Positions 16,391 through 25,210 of a stretch of DNA of 64,000 nucleotides are shown one piece after another. Numbering within the stretch: the first letter of the stretch is position 1; every line of letters begins with the position of its first letter. The notes under the pieces were generated by a model. It saw only the letters and a list, made by a program, of their open reading frames with translations. It was not told where the DNA came from and did not search any database. Source of the DNA: Pseudomonas sp. Irchel s3h17 (GTDB lineage: Bacteria > Pseudomonadota > Gammaproteobacteria > Pseudomonadales > Pseudomonadaceae); the NCBI RefSeq assembly GCF_900187505.1, contig NZ_FYDL01000010.1:124001-188000 (forward strand), read 5' to 3'. Both the position numbers and the translations under genes were made by a program.

Positions 16391-16810
16391 TCAAGCGGCG
16401 GGTTGCAGGCCGAGCATGGCCAGTTGCTGGGCGCTGCCCTTGTGCTGGATCAGGCGTGGGTCGTCCAGCGGCAGATGACGACCCAACTCGCTTTCGAGAA
16501 TAGCCTGCAACTTGATGTTATCGACCTTGCCATCGGCGTCGATGGCCTGCTGGAGTTTCTCCGGTGCCACCTGCGCGGTCTTGCCCGGCTCGAAGTAAAT
16601 CGCGCCGGTGGCGAAGTCCACGGCAAAGGCGATCAGCCCCGGGATGATATAGAACAGTAGGCCCACGGCGTCGAGCGCGGCAATGGCCGGGTCGATCTTG
16701 CCTTCGATCTGGCCGCGGCGATCGGGATAGAGAATCGAACCGCATGCGGTGATCTGGGTCAGCAGGGTCGCGATCAGTACACCGCCCATCAGGCGAAAGG
16801 GAGCACGCAT
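16391..16810 (-). CDS. Small lipoprotein of unknown function
   Basis: A 139-residue protein with a lipoprotein signal (MRAPFRLMGGVLIATLLTQITAC); the lipobox Cys is residue 23. A second hydrophobic stretch (LLFYIIPGLIAFAVDFATGAIYF split by charged residues, about 50-72) suggests membrane contact. Relatives in Pseudomonas are often mislabelled as polynucleotide phosphorylase; no such domain is visible here. The ATG at 16808-16810 has AGGAG upstream. It is divergent from hrpB and 28 bp upstream of the CDF gene, so the two may be cotranscribed. Confidence 0.8.
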   Translation of the reverse strand: MRAPFRLMGGVLIATLLTQITACGSILYPDRRGQIEGKIDPAIAALDAVGLLFYIIPGLIAFAVDFATGAIYFEPGKTAQVAPEKLQQAIDADGKVDNIKLQAILESELGRHLPLDDPRLIQHKGSAQQLAMLGLQPAA

Positions 16811-16890
16811 GGAAAATCTCCTGAGCAAACTTGAAACGAAACGTCGTCGGTCAACATTAGGACCTTGATTAACGTCAGGCAGTTCGCCGT

Positions 16891-16896
16891 TATACT
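16891..16896 (+). promoter_or_regulatory. hrpB: Possible -10 element of hrpB
   Basis: TATACT at 16891-16896 in the gap between the divergent lipoprotein and hrpB genes. The best -35 (TTGATT, 16865-16870) is 20 bp away, longer than ideal. GGAG at 16911-16914 is the ribosome site. Confidence 0.4.
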
Positions 16897-16919
16897 CGCC
16901 GCTCTGTTTTGGAGCCAGC

Positions 16920-19451
16920 ATGATTTCTTTGCCGATCGATGATGTTTTACCCGCGCTGCGTGACGCCCTGTCGACACGCCACGAAGCGGTGCTCGAAGCA
17001 CCGCCCGGTGCCGGCAAGACCACCCGCGTGCCCTTGGCACTGCTGAATGAGCCTTGGCTGGCGGGGCAAACCATCCTCATGCTTGAACCGCGCCGGCTGG
17101 CGGCGCGGGCGGCGGCCGAGCGGCTGGCCAGCGAGTTGGGGGAAAAGGTCGGCGAAACGGTCGGCTACCGGATTCGCCTGGACAGCAAGGTCGGGCCGAA
17201 CACCCGTATCGAAGTGGTGACCGAAGGCATTCTCACCCGACGCCTGCAGGAAGACCCGGCGCTCGAGGGTGTGGGCCTGCTGATCTTCGACGAGTACCAC
17301 GAACGCAGCCTCGACGCCGACCTGGCCCTGGCCTTGAGCCTGAACGGTCGTGAGTTGTTTCGGGACGAACAGCCACTGAAGATCCTGCTGATGTCGGCGA
17401 CCCTGGAAGGCGAACGCCTGGCCGGCTTGCTCAATGATGCGCCGATCCTGCGTAGCGAAGGCCGCATGTACCCGGTGACGATGCGCTGGGGCCGGCCGTT
17501 CCAGCCGGGCGAGTTCATCGAGCCGCGGCTGGTGCAGACCGTCCTGGAAGCGCTGGACGATGAAACCGGCAGCCTGTTGGTGTTCCTGCCGGGGCAAGCG
17601 GAAATCCGGCGTGTCCATCAACAGTTGGCGGATGCGCTGGGCGAGCGCCCTGAAGTGCTGCTGTGCCCGTTGCACGGTGAACTCGACCTGGCGGCGCAAC
17701 GGGCGGCCATCGACCCGGCGCCACCGGGGCAGCGCAAAGTGGTGCTGGCCACCAACATCGCCGAGACCAGCCTGACCATCGACGGTGTACGCGTGGTGAT
17801 CGACGCCGGCCTGGCGCGGGTGCCCCGTTTCGATCCCGGCAGCGGCATGACCCGTCTCGACACCCAGCGCATCTCCCGCGCCAGCGCGACCCAGCGTGCC
17901 GGTCGGGCGGGGCGCCTGGAGCCGGGTGTGTGTTATCGCTTGTGGTCGCAGGATCAGCACGAACAACTGGCGGCCTATGCCAGCGCCGAAATTCTCTCCG
18001 CGGACCTCGCCGGCCTGGCCTTGCAGCTCGGTCGTTGGGGCGTTCTACCAGGGCAATTGGTCTGGCTCGATGCACCCCCGACGGCGGCGTATGCCCAGTC
18101 CCAGGACTTGCTCGAGCGCCTGGGGGCGCTTGAGGGGGCTTCGCCCGAAGACTGGAAACTGACCCGTCACGGCCAGGCCATGGCCGAACTGCCGGCCCAT
18201 CCGCGCATTGCCCATTTGCTGCTGCGCGGTCAGGCGTTGGGGCTGGCGAACATGGCGTGCGACGTGGCGGCACTGCTCGGCGAGCGGGATATCTTGCGCG
18301 GCGCCGGCGCTGACCTGCACAGCCGCCTGGTGCTGCTGTCCGGTGAAGAGCGTGCGGCGCGTGGTGCCCAGGGCGGCGTGCAGCGGGCGCGGCAATTGGC
18401 CCGGCAGTATCGCGGCTATCTGCGTGGCAAGGCCGAACAACCGGTCAGCGACCCGGACCATCCGCGCTGGCTCGGTGCGTTGCTGGCGCTGGCCTATCCG
18501 GACCGGGTAGCGCAGCAGCGTCGCGCAGGGGGGGCGGAGTACCGCCTGGCCAACGGTCGCGCGGCCTTGTTCGCCGAGGCCGATAGCCTGATGAAGCAGC
18601 CCTGGCTGGTGATCGCCGACCTGGGCAGCCGTCAGGGGCAGCGTGAAGAACGGATTTACCTGGCCGCCGATTTTGATCCGGCGCTGTTCGATTCGGTATT
18701 GGCAGAGCAAGTGCGTTGCGTCGATCAGCTGGACTGGGATGAGCGTGAAGGCGTGCTGCGGGCCGAGCGCCAGCGCAAGGTGGGCGAACTGGTGCTGAGT
18801 CGCGAACCCCTGACCGGCCTGGACGAAGCGGCGCGCAGCCAGGCGCTGATCAATCTGGTGCGACGCAAAGGGCTGGAACTGTTGCCGTGGACACCCGAGC
18901 TGCGCCAGTGGCAGGCGCGGGTGGCGTTGTTACGTCAGTTGGACCTCGGCAGTAAGGACCAGAGTGAATGGCCGGATGTCAGCGACGCCGCACTGCTTAA
19001 AAGCCTCGAACACTGGTTGATGCCGTATTTGGGCAAAGTCTCGCGGCTCAGTCACTTCGCCAACCTGGACCTGTCCAGCATCGTCCATAACTTGCTGCCG
19101 TGGCCCCTGCCACAGCGCCTCGATGAGCAGGCGCCGCATCACCTGAGCGTGCCTTCCGGTTCGTCGATTCGCCTGGACTACAGCGAGCAGCCACCGATTC
19201 TGGCGGTGCGCTTGCAAGAGTTGTTCGGCCTGGCCGAAACCCCGCGCATTGCCGGTGGCCGTCAGGTGGTCAAACTGCATTTGTTGTCACCGGCGCGGCG
19301 GCCGGTGCAAGTGACCCAGGATCTGGCGAACTTCTGGCGCAGTACCTACGCCGAGGTGAAGAAGGATCTCAAGGGCCGGTATCCGAAGCACTACTGGCCG
19401 GATGACCCGCTGGTGGCGGAGGCCACGGCGCGGGCCAAGCCGCGCAAATAG
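16920..19451 (+). CDS. hrpB: ATP-dependent helicase HrpB
   Basis: An 843-residue DEAH-box-type RNA helicase. Motif I is PPGAGKTT (residues 28-35), motif II is DEYH (124-127, the HrpB variant), and the helicase C-terminal motif is QRAGRAGR. HA2 and HrpB C-terminal domains follow. Length matches the family (about 820-850). HrpB is widespread in gammaproteobacteria; its physiological RNA target is not defined. Start at ATG 16920 with GGAG spaced 5 bp. Monocistronic. Confidence 0.95.
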   Translation: MISLPIDDVLPALRDALSTRHEAVLEAPPGAGKTTRVPLALLNEPWLAGQTILMLEPRRLAARAAAERLASELGEKVGETVGYRIRLDSKVGPNTRIEVVTEGILTRRLQEDPALEGVGLLIFDEYHERSLDADLALALSLNGRELFRDEQPLKILLMSATLEGERLAGLLNDAPILRSEGRMYPVTMRWGRPFQPGEFIEPRLVQTVLEALDDETGSLLVFLPGQAEIRRVHQQLADALGERPEVLLCPLHGELDLAAQRAAIDPAPPGQRKVVLATNIAETSLTIDGVRVVIDAGLARVPRFDPGSGMTRLDTQRISRASATQRAGRAGRLEPGVCYRLWSQDQHEQLAAYASAEILSADLAGLALQLGRWGVLPGQLVWLDAPPTAAYAQSQDLLERLGALEGASPEDWKLTRHGQAMAELPAHPRIAHLLLRGQALGLANMACDVAALLGERDILRGAGADLHSRLVLLSGEERAARGAQGGVQRARQLARQYRGYLRGKAEQPVSDPDHPRWLGALLALAYPDRVAQQRRAGGAEYRLANGRAALFAEADSLMKQPWLVIADLGSRQGQREERIYLAADFDPALFDSVLAEQVRCVDQLDWDEREGVLRAERQRKVGELVLSREPLTGLDEAARSQALINLVRRKGLELLPWTPELRQWQARVALLRQLDLGSKDQSEWPDVSDAALLKSLEHWLMPYLGKVSRLSHFANLDLSSIVHNLLPWPLPQRLDEQAPHHLSVPSGSSIRLDYSEQPPILAVRLQELFGLAETPRIAGGRQVVKLHLLSPARRPVQVTQDLANFWRSTYAEVKKDLKGRYPKHYWPDDPLVAEATARAKPRK

Positions 19452-19506
19452 GGAGGTACATGCGCGGCCTCACCCAGGCGATGGGTTCATCCGGTATTGC
19501 AATCGT

Positions 19507-20553
19507 TCAGGCCTCCCCGTAGAGGTCCTGCGAAACACTGCGTTTGTGCTTGATGCCATAACAAACCCACATCAGCGCAATCCACACCGGAATGGCATAG
19601 ACCGAGATCCGAATGACGGGATCCATCAACATGACGCCCAATATGAATACCAGGAATGCCAGGCATACATAGTTGCCGTAGGGGTACCACAGCGCCTTGA
19701 ACAGCGGTTTCTGTCGGGTACGGTTCATGTGCTGGCGAAATTTGACGTGGGACAGGCTGATCATCGCCCAATTGATCACTAACGTCGCAACCACCAGCGA
19801 CAGCAGCACGACGAGCACGCCGATGTAGAAAATCAGGATGCGGTAGATCACCTGATTGATGGCTTTGGGGATCATGGTGCGAGGTTTTTCCGCCTCGGCA
19901 GCGGTGAAGCCGAGCATTTCCAGGCCGCCAAAGGACAGCATGATGATTGCCATGGACATAGCCAGTCCGCTCAGCCCATGGGGGAAAAAACCGCCGTGTT
20001 GCCACAGGTTGCTCAGCGAGGCTTGTGGCCCTGCGTTGCCGCTGACCAGGAGATAGCTGCCCATGGCAATCATGCCGATCACGGCCAGGACCTTGATGAT
20101 GGCAAACCAGAATTCGGCCTCGCCGAATATTTTGACGTTTGTCAGGTTGATTGCATTGATCAACACGAAGAAGACTGCGGCCGATACCCAGGTCGGAATC
20201 TCTGGCCACCAGTAGTGCACGTATTTGCCGACGGCTGTCAGTTCGGACATGCCAACCAGGATGTACAAGATCCAGCAGTTCCATCCCGACAGGAAACCGG
20301 CAAACCCGCCCCAGTACTTGTGGGCGAAGTGGCTGAAAGAGCCGGCGACGGGTTCTTCAACAATCATTTCGCCCAGTTGTCGCATGATCATGAAGGCGAT
20401 GAAACCGCAAATCGCGTAGCCGAGGATTATTGAGGGGCCGGCAGACTTGAGTGCTCCCGCCGAGCCCAGGAACAGGCCGGTACCCACTGCCCCACCCAGG
20501 GCGATCAGTTGAAGGTGTCGATTTTTCAGGCTGCGCTTCAGCTCGCCGCGCAT
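19507..20553 (-). pseudogene. AAT-family amino-acid permease with large in-frame internal deletion
   Basis: A 348-residue remnant of an AroP/PheP/ProY-type amino-acid:proton symporter, normally about 460-470 residues. The N-terminal two thirds (MRGELKRSLKNRHLQLIALG to residue about 248, IGVLVVLLSL) and the C-terminal part (VVATLVINWAMISLSHVKF onward) are well preserved. About 115 residues that normally lie between them, starting with a TPWDS segment and including helices 7-9, are absent. The junction LLSL/VVAT is at about 19795-19815 and stays in frame. Transport is unlikely, since the core 12-helix fold is broken. Coordinates cover the full open frame. Confidence 0.85.
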
Positions 20554-20885
20554 TGGGTCCGCTCATGAGAAGGGGCCCACGTAAGGTTTGATGAGGAGTG
20601 TTGCAGGGTGCTTGAGGGCCTGCTCACGCAGTACCGATGAACCGCCTGCGCATGCAGCAGGTGATTGCGATTTTTCCACGGTCATACGGCCTCTGATTAT
20701 TTAAATTATTTTTCATATATATCAATCGGTTGGTTTTTTTGACGCGACCTTCGACGATGTTCCGTGCGTAGTCATAAAAAATCCAATGGAAGAAACATAT
20801 TTCTATCTGTTGAGTTTGTAAAAGGAGAATGGTATCTAATGCATCGCAGACGGAGATGCCGACGATTCCAGGGAAGTGAGGAGCG
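20554..20885. other. AT-rich intergenic region upstream of the AlaX-fusion gene
   Basis: A stretch of 332 bp with noticeably more A and T than its surroundings, notably 20695-20740 and 20770-20825. It has no convincing ORF. It probably holds the promoter of the 20886 gene and marks the left edge of an acquired segment. Confidence 0.5.
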
Positions 20886-21947
20886 ATGAATGTGAAGGGC
20901 AGTGATACAGAAGGGGCATTCGATTTCGTGGCCAGCGCATACGCTGATCCGGGACGCAATTTTTCAGACGACGCGGACGACCTCCATAAACAGCTGCTGA
21001 ATGACGGGGCCGTTGTCATTCGTGCCGCCGATCAGTGCAGGGACCCTGGCGTGTTTGAAAAGGCCATTGGCGCATTGGGCATTCAGACCCGGGATTACGT
21101 CGGCGGGAGCTCTCCACGCTCGACTATTCAGGGGAAGGTCATGGAAGCTCTCGATGATTCGCAAGGGTTTCCAACGCAACTCAGTGAGACCTTACTCGAG
21201 GTGAAAATGAGCGAAACACTGCCCTTATTTCACGAAAAGCCGTATCTGAAGCAGCTGGAATGTCGAGTCGATCTGCTTGAACGCGACGACGGGGGGCTTC
21301 CTTTTGCACTCCTTGGCGAGACAGTTTTCTACCCGCAAGGAGGCGGACAGCTCGGAGATCGAGGCGTGTTGAATATCCCGGGCCCTGGGAAGAATGAGGC
21401 ACCGCGAGCGTTGGAGATTGTGTCGACCAAGAAAAGGGATGATCAGATCAGGCATTACCTGAGCGTTGACGATGAGGTGTTCACGCTGCTGAGAGAGTGC
21501 GCGATTGGCCAGCAGGCTACGGCAACGCTTGATTGGCCGTTGCGATATCATCAGATGCGTCTTCATTCAGCCATGCATTTGATGCACTGCATGCTAGAGC
21601 AGACGCTTGGGCGGTCCATTCCACACCCGGTACGCTCTCCGTTGAGTGACGAGGGTGGGGAGAATCAATACGAGTTTATCGGAGAGTTCGACGAAGACAG
21701 TTTGAGGCGGGCGACGGATGCCTTGAACGAGTTTTGCTCTGCAAGTCATGAGATTCGTACGGAAGCGGATACGAGCAAAGGACATGGATTTCGTTGGTGG
21801 CAATGCGAAGATTGGTCAATTCCCTGTGGGGGAGTTCATGTGCGTAATACGCAGGAAATAGGCGTGGTAACTTCAAGTATGAAAATCAAGAAAAATACGA
21901 CCAGAGTGGCTGTCACTGTGTCGGCAGAGGCTGAAGAGCTTGGATAG
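20886..21947 (+). CDS. AlaX-type alanyl-tRNA editing protein with dioxygenase-like N-terminal fragment
   Basis: An open frame of 353 residues. Residues 108-353 form an AlaX trans-editing domain, which deacylates Ser- or Gly-tRNA(Ala). It shows the TVFYPQGGGQLGDRG motif (146-160) and zinc ligands His227, His231, Cys314 and His318 (HSAMH and CGGVH). Residues 1-107 resemble the N-terminus of TauD/SyrP-type non-haem iron dioxygenases (GAVVIRAADQ, YVGGSSPRSTIQGKV) but stop before any HxD iron site. ATG 21207 with GAGGTG upstream could start AlaX alone (246 residues). This is therefore either a translated fusion or a gene fragment fused by deletion. Base composition differs from the neighbours. Confidence 0.75.
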   Translation: MNVKGSDTEGAFDFVASAYADPGRNFSDDADDLHKQLLNDGAVVIRAADQCRDPGVFEKAIGALGIQTRDYVGGSSPRSTIQGKVMEALDDSQGFPTQLSETLLEVKMSETLPLFHEKPYLKQLECRVDLLERDDGGLPFALLGETVFYPQGGGQLGDRGVLNIPGPGKNEAPRALEIVSTKKRDDQIRHYLSVDDEVFTLLRECAIGQQATATLDWPLRYHQMRLHSAMHLMHCMLEQTLGRSIPHPVRSPLSDEGGENQYEFIGEFDEDSLRRATDALNEFCSASHEIRTEADTSKGHGFRWWQCEDWSIPCGGVHVRNTQEIGVVTSSMKIKKNTTRVAVTVSAEAEELG

Positions 21948-22872
21948 TAAACGAGCGTTTGGTGCGTTTCTCATGCAGTTGCGGATCGAAACGGGGCATC
22001 TGAAGATTTCAACGTTTCTCGATGAGGTCAATATTCCATTTTCGGCCAATTACTATCGTGACGTTGAGGCCGGAAGGAAATACCTGAGCATTGATGCCGC
22101 AGTGGAGTTGCATGACCATCTTGGTATCGACGCCTCAAGCAAAGTCAGTTTTGATTATTTTTGGCATTACTTCAGAGACTTGCTGCCCGCTAACGTCCAC
22201 GAGATGTTGTTTGGCAAAGGTGTCGAAGTCACGGATCTTTCTTCCAGGCTTGAGCTGAGAGAGCATGATTCGAAAATTTTACGTCGGGCGCTGAGTTTAA
22301 GTCGGTATGAGCGTGAGTTCATCATCACCCAAGAGGTGATTGCAGCATTCGAAGAGAACTTTGAACTGCTGCCATTGATGACTTATCTCTATATGGTGGA
22401 CAGTGCCTCCGTTGCTGAAATCCAGTTGGTGTGCCAGCAAATTGGCCTTGCCTACGATCAACATACGGAAGCTTTCTTGAGCCTTGTCTCAAAAGAACGA
22501 ACAGCACCTGAAGATCCCTTTGTTCGTCATGCACCAACGCTGAGGATGCCCAGAACAGTTGATGCATTGAGGCTAAAGGATCAGTTCCTGCGCTACGAAG
22601 TGGAACGGTCGCTGCTCAAGCCTGAAAAAAGTGAATACTTTGATGTTTCAGGTTCTTTCAAATACAGCTCGATGGTGACACTGAAAGACGCGGAAATAGA
22701 ACAGATTCAGGACCGTCTTGTGGATCTTTTCTCTCTCATTGAAGTGCATAACAAGTCAGGGAGTCAGCTCGAGGACTCGGGCGCCCAACCTTATTTCTTC
22801 GGGCTAATTGTTTCTGGCCGTCCAGAATACGACGGGCGTGCGGCCCGAGCGGCCAAAAGAACCAAGAATTGA
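21940..22872 (+). CDS. Unknown HTH-like protein coupled to AlaX
   Basis: A 310-residue protein read from a TTG at 21940 that overlaps the AlaX stop by 8 bp, with GAAGAG upstream, indicating translational coupling. Residues 1-65 (FGAFLMQLRIETG, SANYYRDVEAGRKYLSID) look like an XRE-type helix-turn-helix. The rest is helical, acidic and unrecognised; the C-terminus is basic (RAARAAKRTKN). There is no signal peptide or membrane segment. It could regulate the pair or be an RNA-binding partner of AlaX; neither is shown. Low-GC codons suggest transfer. I do not recognise the family. Confidence 0.65.
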   Translation: MDSKRAFGAFLMQLRIETGHLKISTFLDEVNIPFSANYYRDVEAGRKYLSIDAAVELHDHLGIDASSKVSFDYFWHYFRDLLPANVHEMLFGKGVEVTDLSSRLELREHDSKILRRALSLSRYEREFIITQEVIAAFEENFELLPLMTYLYMVDSASVAEIQLVCQQIGLAYDQHTEAFLSLVSKERTAPEDPFVRHAPTLRMPRTVDALRLKDQFLRYEVERSLLKPEKSEYFDVSGSFKYSSMVTLKDAEIEQIQDRLVDLFSLIEVHNKSGSQLEDSGAQPYFFGLIVSGRPEYDGRAARAAKRTKN

Positions 22873-23205
22873 ACATGTAGAAGGCGGATGTCACCGCCTT
22901 CTCAGTTCAATGATCTGCGACAGTCGACCGCTCACAGCGGTAATCCCCCCATTTTTAGTACTCGTCAGAAGTAGAATTTTCTCCTAATCGGATCAAGGAA
23001 ATTTTGCGTGAAGACATCCCGTTTTTCGGACAGCCCAATCATTGCCATCCTCAAGCAAGCCGAGACTGGAAGCCCAGTGCCAGAGCTGTGCCGATCGAAC
23101 GCCCACGGACCCTGAGCATGGTCATGGAACGCTCGTTCATCGACATGAAGCGCAAGATCTTCGGGTTATTGCATGACGAACTAGAGGAGGAGCATTGATT
23201 GAGCC
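22873..23205. mobile_element. Intergenic segment holding an IS3-family left-end fragment
   Basis: A 333-bp gap between the HTH-like gene and the EEP-family gene. It contains the IS left end and OrfA stub (about 22945-23100). A further open stretch (about 23119-23198, ending in MKRKIFGLLHDELEEEH) looks like the end of another lost gene; I do not recognise it. No intact element is present. Confidence 0.6.
23008..23115 (+). pseudogene. IS3-family OrfA transposase remnant
   Basis: A GTG at 23008 with AAGGA upstream opens VKTSRFSDSPIIAILKQAE and continues TGSPVPELCR, the start of the OrfA protein of IS3-family elements. Homology ends at about 23097 and the frame stops at 23113. OrfB and the rest of the element are missing. 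Upstream, CCCCCCATTTTTAGTA (about 22945-22961) resembles the left end of such elements. It is a dead insertion sequence stub at the right edge of the accessory patch. Confidence 0.75.
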
Positions 23206-24285
23206 CTAAGGCGCTGCCGGCAACAGGAACCGGGCGATCACCGGCAAGTGGTCGGAGATTCGCAAGGTATCGTCCTGCCTCACCATCGCCTCGACTCGTT
23301 TGAGTCGCGGGCTGTAGAACAGGTAGTCGACGGTGCGGTCCGGGCCGTTGAGGCCGGGGTCGTTGGGGTAATGGGTCAACCAGCGGACGCGATCGATGCC
23401 ACTCGCCTCGTTATTGGTCGGGATCATCGGGTATTTGTCCCACAGCCCATGCAGCGGGCTGTCGGCGGAGTAGGGCGTGCGCTGCTCGGGGGGCAGGCGC
23501 TGGAATTGCCCCAGCGGGAGGAGGTTGAAGTCGCCTCCGATCAGCCATGGCGTGCCGTGTGCCTCGTACTTGTCCAGCACCTTGGCGACGGCCGCGACCT
23601 TGGCTTGCAATGTCTCGTTCGGTTCGGTGGCGCGGTCGAGGTGTGTGTTGAGGACCGCTATTTGCCCGCCGTCGCGCAGCGGCAGGTAGCTCACCAGCAA
23701 GGCATTCCTGGGCTGGAACTGGCGGCTGATGACATTCGCGGTTGCTTCAGGCAGTTGCAGGCGTTCGGCGTGTTCGATCTGGTAGCGGCTCAAGGTTGCC
23801 AGTTGCCGGCCAACGCTGCCGAAGATGTGCCGGTCGGGAACGAAGTCGGCCTTCCAGTCGAAGGCGTGGGTGCTGCAGGGGTAGAGGTCGGCGAGGCGTT
23901 CCTGGAGCAGCTTGAGCTGGTTCTGGTAGTCGCTGGCCTTGGCGCCGTCATCCAGTTCCTGCAGCAGCACCAGGTCCGGCTGCTCGTCGCGGATGACCCG
24001 CGCCACCTCATCGAGGCTGAAGGCCATGTCTTCCGGTGTCGGTTTTTCGTCACTGCCTTGGGCCAGGTCATTCCAGAACACATAACGTTTACCGGCCAGG
24101 TACTGAACGTTCCAGGTCATCACCTTCAAGGCTTGGCCGGGGACCAGGGTGGGCGCCTGGGCGCCGCAACTGACTTCCAGTGTTTCCTTGGCCTCGGGGC
24201 GCCAGGTCAGGCTGTAGAGCAACGCCAGCAGCAGGCAGGTGAGAGACAGCAGGCCCAACAGGGTGTAGCGCAGTAGACGGGTCAT
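23206..24285 (-). CDS. Endonuclease/exonuclease/phosphatase (EEP) family protein
   Basis: A 359-residue protein with an N-terminal membrane anchor or signal (MTRLLRYTLLGLLSLTCLLL, residues 1-25) followed by an EEP fold. Motifs are VMTWNVQYLAG (about 55-65), a catalytic Glu in LLQELDD, the GGDFN Asp/Asn pair, and the C-terminal SDHLPVIARF His. These are the metal and catalytic residues of the DNase I/sphingomyelinase superfamily. It probably acts in the periplasm or anchored to the inner membrane; the substrate (nucleic acid, lipid or phosphoester) cannot be told. Monocistronic. Confidence 0.88.
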   Translation of the reverse strand: MTRLLRYTLLGLLSLTCLLLALLYSLTWRPEAKETLEVSCGAQAPTLVPGQALKVMTWNVQYLAGKRYVFWNDLAQGSDEKPTPEDMAFSLDEVARVIRDEQPDLVLLQELDDGAKASDYQNQLKLLQERLADLYPCSTHAFDWKADFVPDRHIFGSVGRQLATLSRYQIEHAERLQLPEATANVISRQFQPRNALLVSYLPLRDGGQIAVLNTHLDRATEPNETLQAKVAAVAKVLDKYEAHGTPWLIGGDFNLLPLGQFQRLPPEQRTPYSADSPLHGLWDKYPMIPTNNEASGIDRVRWLTHYPNDPGLNGPDRTVDYLFYSPRLKRVEAMVRQDDTLRISDHLPVIARFLLPAAP

Positions 24286-24359
24286 GGCTCGGCTTATGGC
24301 GTTACAAAGTTGATAGCGAGCATAACCGAGTGCAAGGCCTAACCCAAAGGGTAGAGCGG

Positions 24360-25034
24360 TCAGGCATTGCCTTCAGTGTTGTCAGGGGCTTCGCTGATCA
24401 GCATGAACAGGCGAAACAGCACCACGCTGGTGAACAGTTGCAGGAAGCTGTGGATGCTTTCCAGGAGCAGCGCAATGGCCGGGTTCTGTGACTCCGGATA
24501 GATCGACAGGCTGGCGCCCTTGAGCAGCCACAAAGGGCCCATCACGCAGAGAATGCACACCAGGATCCGCAGGAAATTACCGCGCGCCAGGCGCATGCTT
24601 TCGCGGATGGCGGCCAGTGGTTGCATATTGCGCAGTACCAACAGGTATTCGGCAAACGCCAGCATCACCATCAGCCAGATGCCCGGCAGGAAATACAGCG
24701 ACAGCCCGATCAGAATCAGCAGCGTGTTGACCGCCGTCAGCAAGGCAAAGCGCGGCCACAGGCTGGCCGATGCCGCCAGCAGGTCGCGAGTGCGCGGGTT
24801 CTCGCCACGGCTGCGCGCATCGAGAAACAGGATCAGTGCGGCCGTGTAGAGCGGATACACCAGCAGCCCGACTATCACGCTGTAGCCGGGAAAGGCTTGC
24901 GGCCCCTGCGAGTGATCGACCAGTTGCTGCAGCAGGGCTTCGAACACCACCAGGGGCAAGCACAGCGGCACGATCCGGCCCAGATTGCGCTGGAAGAAAT
25001 AGAAGGAGTCGCGGAGTACGTCTAACGGATTCAT
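24360..25034 (-). CDS. YciC-family (UPF0259-like) inner-membrane protein
   Basis: A 224-residue protein with about six hydrophobic helices, starting MNPLDVLRDSFYFFQRNLG. The N-terminal amphipathic segment followed by LCLPLVVFEALLQQL matches the YciC/UPF0259 envelope-protein family. Function in the family is unclear. The start at 25034 is preferred over in-frame ATGs at 25043 and 25058. It is divergent from the DUF2076 gene. Confidence 0.78.
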   Translation of the reverse strand: MNPLDVLRDSFYFFQRNLGRIVPLCLPLVVFEALLQQLVDHSQGPQAFPGYSVIVGLLVYPLYTAALILFLDARSRGENPRTRDLLAASASLWPRFALLTAVNTLLILIGLSLYFLPGIWLMVMLAFAEYLLVLRNMQPLAAIRESMRLARGNFLRILVCILCVMGPLWLLKGASLSIYPESQNPAIALLLESIHSFLQLFTSVVLFRLFMLISEAPDNTEGNA

Positions 25035-25210
25035 CGGTCGCATTCGCAGGTTGCACAATATGCAGACACTGTAACCGATGCGACTGGCACCTGGACAAAG
25101 GTAAACGTTCGGTAAAGCGCATTGAAAGCGCCGGCGACACCCCCATTACGGAGGAGCACCTTTTCCATCGGGAGAAGGGCACCGATTTCCCGGCAATCTA
25201 TGAGGTCGCC

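Noticed and set aside
20624..21019. 131-residue minus-strand ORF in the accessory patch
   Set aside because: It overlaps the start of the AlaX-fusion gene, lacks a ribosome site and resembles no family.
23004..23198. 64-residue ORF as a gene
   Set aside because: The biologically meaningful frame is shifted and encodes a truncated IS3 OrfA; the 64-residue frame is a by-product.
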